DNA of 35,516 nt, taken from contig NZ_AYJW01000040.1 of the NCBI RefSeq assembly GCF_000497205.1, positions 1 through 35,516 on the forward strand. Direction: 5' to 3'. The translations under genes were made by a program, and so were the position numbers. Origin of the DNA: Saccharopolyspora rectivirgula DSM 43747. GTDB lineage: Bacteria; Actinomycetota; Actinomycetes; Mycobacteriales; Pseudonocardiaceae. Positions 31,968 to 35,516 of this stretch are shown one piece after another. The notes beneath the pieces were generated by a model that searched no databases, had not been told where the DNA came from, and saw nothing but the letters and a program-made list of their open reading frames with translations. Position 1 is the stretch's first letter; each line of letters starts with the position of its first letter.

Positions 31968-33178
31968 ACGTCAAACCGCTGTCCGGGGTGCGGATCGTCG
32001 AGTGCGCGAGTTTCGTGGCCGGACCGTCGGCCTGCCTGACGCTCAGCCAGCTCGGTGCGGACGTGATCAAGGTGGATCCCATCGGAGGTCCGGCCGACTA
32101 CCACCGCTGGCCGCTGGCGCCCAGCGGGCGCAGCCTCTACTGGACCGCGCTGAACAAGGGCAAGCGCTCGCTGGCGGTGGACCTGCGCTCGGAGCGGGGC
32201 AGGGAACTCGTGACCGCGCTGATCACCGCGCCCGGGCCCGATTCCGGGGTGTTCGTCGACAACAGCCCGGGGCGGCGGTGGCTGTCCCACGAGAAACTGG
32301 CCGAGCGGCGCGCTGACCTGATCCACCTGAAGGTGCAGGGGCATCCCGACGGGCGGCCCGCCGTGGACTACACGGTCAACGCCGAGGTCGGCATCCCCAC
32401 CATCACCGGTGACGTGAGCAGTTCCGCCCCGGTCAACCACGTGCTGCCCGCGTGGGACCTGATCACCGGGATGACCGCGGCGACCGGTGTGCTGGCCGCG
32501 CTGCACGAGCGGAACGCCACCGGGCGGGGAGCCTACATCGAGCTCGCCCTCGCGGATGTGGCCAAGGCCGCGGTAGCCAACCTCGGTTGGCTGGCCGAAG
32601 CCGAATTCCGGGGTGCTGACAGGCCCCGCCACGGAAACCACCTGTACGGCAGTTTCGGGGTGGACTTCGAAACCGGCGACGGCGGGCGAGTCATGGTGGT
32701 GGCGCTGACCGCGGGGCAGTGGAACGCGCTGCACGAAGCCACCGGCACGACGGAGGTGTTCGCGGCGCTGGAGAAGTCGTTGGGGATGGATTTCGAGCTG
32801 GAAGCCGACCGCTACCGGATGCGCGAGACCATCGCCTCGATCCTGCGCCCCTGGTTCGCCCAGCGCAGCCTCGCCGAGGTGGCCGAGCAGCTCGACGCGC
32901 GCCGGGTGCTATGGAGCCGATATCGCGGCATGGCGGAGCTGGTTTCCGAATACCGCGCGTCGGCGTCCGAGTCCGTGCTCGCCTCGGTCGATCAGCCGGA
33001 GATCGGGCCCGCGGTCGCCGCCAGGTCCCCGCTGCGGTGGGCGGGGCAGTACGACAGCGCGGCACCGGCGCCCCAGCTGGGCGAGCACACCGAGGAGGTG
33101 CTCGCCGAAGTGCTCGGCTTGGGCCAAGCCGAGATCAGCGCGCTGCGCGACAGCGGTGTGGTCGCGGGGGTGGACTGA
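31964..33178 (+). CDS. family III CoA transferase resembling mesaconyl-CoA C1-C4 CoA transferase (Mct)
   Basis: CaiB/BaiF-type protein of 404 residues. GADVIKVDPIGGPADYHRW, ALNKGKRSLAVDLRSERG, VDYTVNAEVGIPTITG, NHVLPAWDLITG and DRPRHGNHLYGSFG are segments I associate specifically with 2-methylfumaryl-CoA isomerase (Mct) of the 3-hydroxypropionate bicycle. That enzyme moves CoA within mesaconate from C1 to C4. Asp165, in PAWD, is at the position expected for the catalytic aspartate. The last part (LGEHTEEVLAEVLGL, SGVVAG) is standard for the family. ATG 31964 overlaps the thiolase stop by 4 nt. If the assignment holds, the substrate is mesaconyl-CoA or a close C5 analogue. A plain intermolecular CoA transferase remains possible. 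Confidence 0.8.
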   Translation: MNVKPLSGVRIVECASFVAGPSACLTLSQLGADVIKVDPIGGPADYHRWPLAPSGRSLYWTALNKGKRSLAVDLRSERGRELVTALITAPGPDSGVFVDNSPGRRWLSHEKLAERRADLIHLKVQGHPDGRPAVDYTVNAEVGIPTITGDVSSSAPVNHVLPAWDLITGMTAATGVLAALHERNATGRGAYIELALADVAKAAVANLGWLAEAEFRGADRPRHGNHLYGSFGVDFETGDGGRVMVVALTAGQWNALHEATGTTEVFAALEKSLGMDFELEADRYRMRETIASILRPWFAQRSLAEVAEQLDARRVLWSRYRGMAELVSEYRASASESVLASVDQPEIGPAVAARSPLRWAGQYDSAAPAPQLGEHTEEVLAEVLGLGQAEISALRDSGVVAGVD

Positions 33179-34020
33179 TGCCCAGGCGGGTGTGCCTGTC
33201 CGTGCCCGCGGCCGATCCGCGCAGAACTGCGAAGGCCGGTGCTCTCGGAGCCGATGAGGTCGTGTTCGACCTCGAGGATTCGGTCCCTCCGGAGGAGAAG
33301 GCCCGAGGTCGGGAATTCGTGCGTTCCCTGGCTTGGGAGCGCACTGGTGCGAACGCGGCGGTCCGCGTCAACGCAGTGGGAACGCCGTGGTGCCACGAGG
33401 ACATCATCGCTTGTGCGGAGAACCCGCTTCTGCACTCGATCGTTCTCCCCAAAGCGGAAAGCGCGCACGATCTGGCCTTCGTGGAGCGCTTGCTCGCCGG
33501 AGCCGAAGCCGCATCGGGTCGGCCGGAATCGCTGCGCGTGCAAGCTCTGATCGAAACGGCCAAGGGGCTTTCCCGCGTGGAGGAGATCGCTGCGGCGAGT
33601 CCGCGTCTGGACGCGCTCGTCCTCGGTTACGCCGATCTCGCCGCATCGCTGGGCAGAGCGCAGAGCGCGTCGTGGGAATCCGTCTGCGACCGGGTGGTCA
33701 CAGCGGCACGGACGCACGACCTCGAAGCCATCGACGGCCCCCATCTCGGGATCGCCGACGACGAGGACTTCCGAGCGCACCTCCGCACCGCTCGCGCGGT
33801 CGGTTTCGACGGCACGTGGGTCATCCATCCCTGCCAGGTTCCGGCCGCGCGCGAGGCGTTCACCCCTTCCGAGGCCGAACTCAGCCATGCCCGCAGGGTC
33901 TTGGACTCCTTGGCCGAGGCGTCCGCGCGCGGGGTGGGGGCGGTGGTGCTCGACGGCCAGATGCTCGACGAGGCGCTCGCGGTCAACGCGCGCCGCGTGC
34001 TGAAGAGGGCAGGACTATGA
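33178..34020 (+). CDS. CitE/Mcl-like CoA-ester lyase (HpcH/HpaI family)
   Basis: Protein of 280 residues. It carries FDLEDSVPPEEKARGR (Asp31-Glu33), RVNAVGTPW (Arg63), VLPKAES, LIETAKGLSRVEE (Glu126) and LVLGYADLAASLGR (Asp153), which form the Mg and CoA-ester site. WVIHPCQV and DGQMLDEALA near the end supply the catalytic acid of malyl-CoA/citramalyl-CoA lyases. The predicted reaction is reversible C-C cleavage of a 3-hydroxyacyl-CoA such as citramalyl-CoA (to acetyl-CoA and pyruvate) or methylmalyl-CoA (to propionyl-CoA and glyoxylate). ATG 33178 shares one base with the previous stop (TGATG), and the next gene overlaps by 4 nt. Confidence 0.88.
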   Translation: MPRRVCLSVPAADPRRTAKAGALGADEVVFDLEDSVPPEEKARGREFVRSLAWERTGANAAVRVNAVGTPWCHEDIIACAENPLLHSIVLPKAESAHDLAFVERLLAGAEAASGRPESLRVQALIETAKGLSRVEEIAAASPRLDALVLGYADLAASLGRAQSASWESVCDRVVTAARTHDLEAIDGPHLGIADDEDFRAHLRTARAVGFDGTWVIHPCQVPAAREAFTPSEAELSHARRVLDSLAEASARGVGAVVLDGQMLDEALAVNARRVLKRAGL

Positions 34021-35009
34021 GCGAATACGTGGTCGGTGGACCGTATTTCGAGGACCTCGAGGTCGGAGACGTCTTCACCGAGGCCCCCGCGGTCACCCTC
34101 ACCCCTGGGCTGGCTGCTGCGCATCAGAGCATTGTCGGAAACCGGCTGAAGCTCGCGCTCGACGAACAGCTGTCCCGCCGGGTTCTCGGTGGCAACGCGG
34201 TGATGGCGCACCCGTCCTTGGTCTGGGACATCTCCATTGGACAGTCCACTGCGGTTACACAACGCGTGGTGGCCAACTTGTTCTACCGAGGTTTCGCATT
34301 CCACCGAGCACCCCAGCTGGGTGACACCCTGTCCACCAGGACCGAGGTGGTGGCGTTGCGCCAGAACCGGTCCCGGCCCACCGGACTGGCAGCGCTGCGG
34401 GTCACGACCACCGATCAGCAAGACCGCTTGGTGCTGGATTTCTGGCGCTGCGCCATGCTTCCCCTGCGCGACCCGGGCGTCGACACGGGGAAGCGAGAAG
34501 ATCTCGACGCCGTCGGCAGACCGCCTCAGAGCGAGGTGGTGGCCGGGCTGGTGGACGGCTTCGATCTCACCGCCTTCCCGGCTGGGGGCCAACAGGTGTT
34601 GCCGGGAGATGTCTGGCACGTCGAGAGCGGTGACGTGGTCTCCTCGGCGCCGGAGCTCGCCAGGCTGACGTTGAACGTGGCCGCCGTCCACCACGACGAG
34701 TTCGCAGGCGGCAGCGGACGCCTGGTGTACGGGGGGCACACCATCGGCATCGCGATGTCGCAAGTCAACCGCGCGTTGCCGAACCTGGTGGCGGTCGCCG
34801 GGTGGCATGGTTGCGACCACCTCGGCCCGGTGCGGGAAGGGGACACCCTCTACAGCCGCATCTCGGCGGAGGAGGTCGAACAGTTGCCGGGTGGAGGGGT
34901 GCTGGTGCACCTGGGAGTTCGGGTGCGCGCCCGATCCGCGAGCGATCCTGCCGAGCGGGAGGTGCTCGACTGGCGCCCGATCGTCGTGCTGGCGAGCGGC
35001 GGGTCCTGA
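34017..35009 (+). CDS. double-hotdog MaoC hydratase resembling mesaconyl-CoA hydratase (Mch)
   Basis: Protein of 330 residues with two MaoC-like halves. The first has YFEDLEVGDVFTEAPAVTLT, RVVANLFYRGFAFHRAPQ and GDTLSTRTEVVALRQNRSR, which I recall as close to Mch (beta-methylmalyl-CoA dehydratase). The second has AAVHHDEFAGGSGRLVYGGH with the conserved histidine, and REGDTLYSRISAEEV. The length is close to Mch (about 340). The predicted reaction is reversible hydration of mesaconyl-C1-CoA to beta-methylmalyl-CoA, or of an analogue. ATG 34017 overlaps the lyase stop by 4 nt. It is the last gene of the eight-gene operon and converges on the IclR gene with 115 nt between. The substrate specificity is inferred. 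Confidence 0.8.
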   Translation: MSEYVVGGPYFEDLEVGDVFTEAPAVTLTPGLAAAHQSIVGNRLKLALDEQLSRRVLGGNAVMAHPSLVWDISIGQSTAVTQRVVANLFYRGFAFHRAPQLGDTLSTRTEVVALRQNRSRPTGLAALRVTTTDQQDRLVLDFWRCAMLPLRDPGVDTGKREDLDAVGRPPQSEVVAGLVDGFDLTAFPAGGQQVLPGDVWHVESGDVVSSAPELARLTLNVAAVHHDEFAGGSGRLVYGGHTIGIAMSQVNRALPNLVAVAGWHGCDHLGPVREGDTLYSRISAEEVEQLPGGGVLVHLGVRVRARSASDPAEREVLDWRPIVVLASGGS

Positions 35010-35124
35010 TGGGAGGACGCGGTGGGGCGCGCAGGGCGTTGGTCGGCTTGAGGTCAGTCGTTCCTCCCGGCGGGACGGCGGGAAGAGCGCCACCAGTGCG
35101 GCCCGCCACGTGTGCGCGGGCTGG

Positions 35125-35516
35125 TCACGCCGAGTGGTTGCCCAACTCGGTGCTGATGCGTTTGGCTGCTTCCAGCAACTCCGGCAGCACTTCCTCGCGC
35201 ATCTTCTCCGGGGTGGTTCGTCCAGTCGATGTGGACGATGCGACCGCGGCGACGACCTGACCGTGGTGGTCGCGCACTGGCGCGGAGAGCGAGATGAGTC
35301 CTTCTTCGCGTTCGTTGACCACCATGGACCATCCTTGTTCGCGCACAACGGCGAGGATTTCGCGGAATTCCTCCGGATCGGTGATGGTGTAGGGGGTGAG
35401 GCGGGGCAATCCGTACTCGTTGATCACCTGCTCGACGCGTTCCGCTGGTTCCCAAGCCAGCAGCACTCGCCCCAGTGAGGTGGCGTGCGCCGCCACGCGG
35501 GTGCCCGGGGACACGG
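35125..35516 (-). CDS. IclR-family transcriptional regulator, C-terminal part (cut by the window edge)
   Basis: The frame is open to the right edge, so the N-terminal helix-turn-helix is outside the window. The visible 130 residues are the IclR effector domain: GTRVAAHATSLGRVLLAWEP, LTPYTITDPEEFREIL, VREQGWSMVVNEREEGLISL, SAPVRDHHGQVVAAVASSTS. The length to the stop and motif order match PcaR-like IclR proteins that sense aromatic or short organic acids. It converges on the catabolic operon. It may control a neighbouring pathway beyond the edge. Any link to the mesaconyl-CoA-type operon is unproven. Confidence 0.9.
   Translation of the reverse strand, partial: VSPGTRVAAHATSLGRVLLAWEPAERVEQVINEYGLPRLTPYTITDPEEFREILAVVREQGWSMVVNEREEGLISLSAPVRDHHGQVVAAVASSTSTGRTTPEKMREEVLPELLEAAKRISTELGNHSA

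Overview
High-GC actinobacterial chromosomal DNA. GTG and TTG starts are frequent, translation is tightly coupled, and the families present (Acg-type nitroreductase, DinB2-type polymerase, PF04672 methyltransferase, EspC-like type VII secretion domain) fit a filamentous actinomycete, perhaps Pseudonocardiaceae/Saccharopolyspora-like. That placement is an inference from family content only. No rRNA, tRNA, CRISPR array, transposase or phage gene was seen.

Layout. (A) 1-3.6 kb: a minus-strand acyl-CoA dehydrogenase followed by an NDP-forming acyl-CoA synthetase. The synthetase frame runs, near the window edge, into sequence resembling a NarK nitrate/nitrite transporter, so it looks chimeric. Divergent from this pair is a LysR-type regulator ruined by several frameshifts. 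(B) 3.6-16.9 kb: ordinary single genes. These are a thioesterase, a SixA-like phosphatase, an SDR, Nudix and DinB (head to head), a SAM methyltransferase, an MFS transporter, a VOC protein, an Acg-type nitroreductase, a SHOCT membrane protein, a small alarmone synthetase, and an Rrf2 regulator with a TauE/SafE exporter. (C) 16.9-21.1 kb: about 1.1 kb without a recognisable gene, a 55-residue protein made of a duplicated 16-residue motif, and a four-gene operon. The operon encodes two predicted type VII-secreted peptidoglycan hydrolases followed by two YbaB/EbfC-family proteins. (D) 21.3-23.4 kb: an erythromycin-esterase-family protein, a cluster of three hairpins, a membrane protein and an AT-rich palindromic patch.

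(E) 23.5-35 kb: a catabolic locus. A TetR regulator is divergent from an eight-gene operon in which every gene overlaps the next by 1-4 nt: acyl-CoA dehydrogenase, MaoC/SCP2-like fusion, alpha/beta hydrolase, acyl-CoA ligase, thiolase, Mct-like family III CoA transferase, CitE/Mcl-like CoA-ester lyase and Mch-like double-hotdog hydratase. On the other side of the TetR gene are an MHS-family transporter and an NTF2-like protein. Nearly identical 18-bp TetR-type operators lie upstream of the transporter and in the TetR/operon gap, so one regulator probably controls uptake and degradation. The last three operon products resemble the mesaconyl-CoA/citramalyl-CoA enzymes of the 3-hydroxypropionate bicycle, which suggests catabolism of a C5 branched dicarboxylate or assimilation of propionyl-CoA plus glyoxylate. 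An IclR-type regulator, cut by the window edge, closes the region.

The best candidates for something undescribed are the hydrolase/YbaB operon with its divergent repeat microprotein, and the mesaconyl-CoA-type operon.
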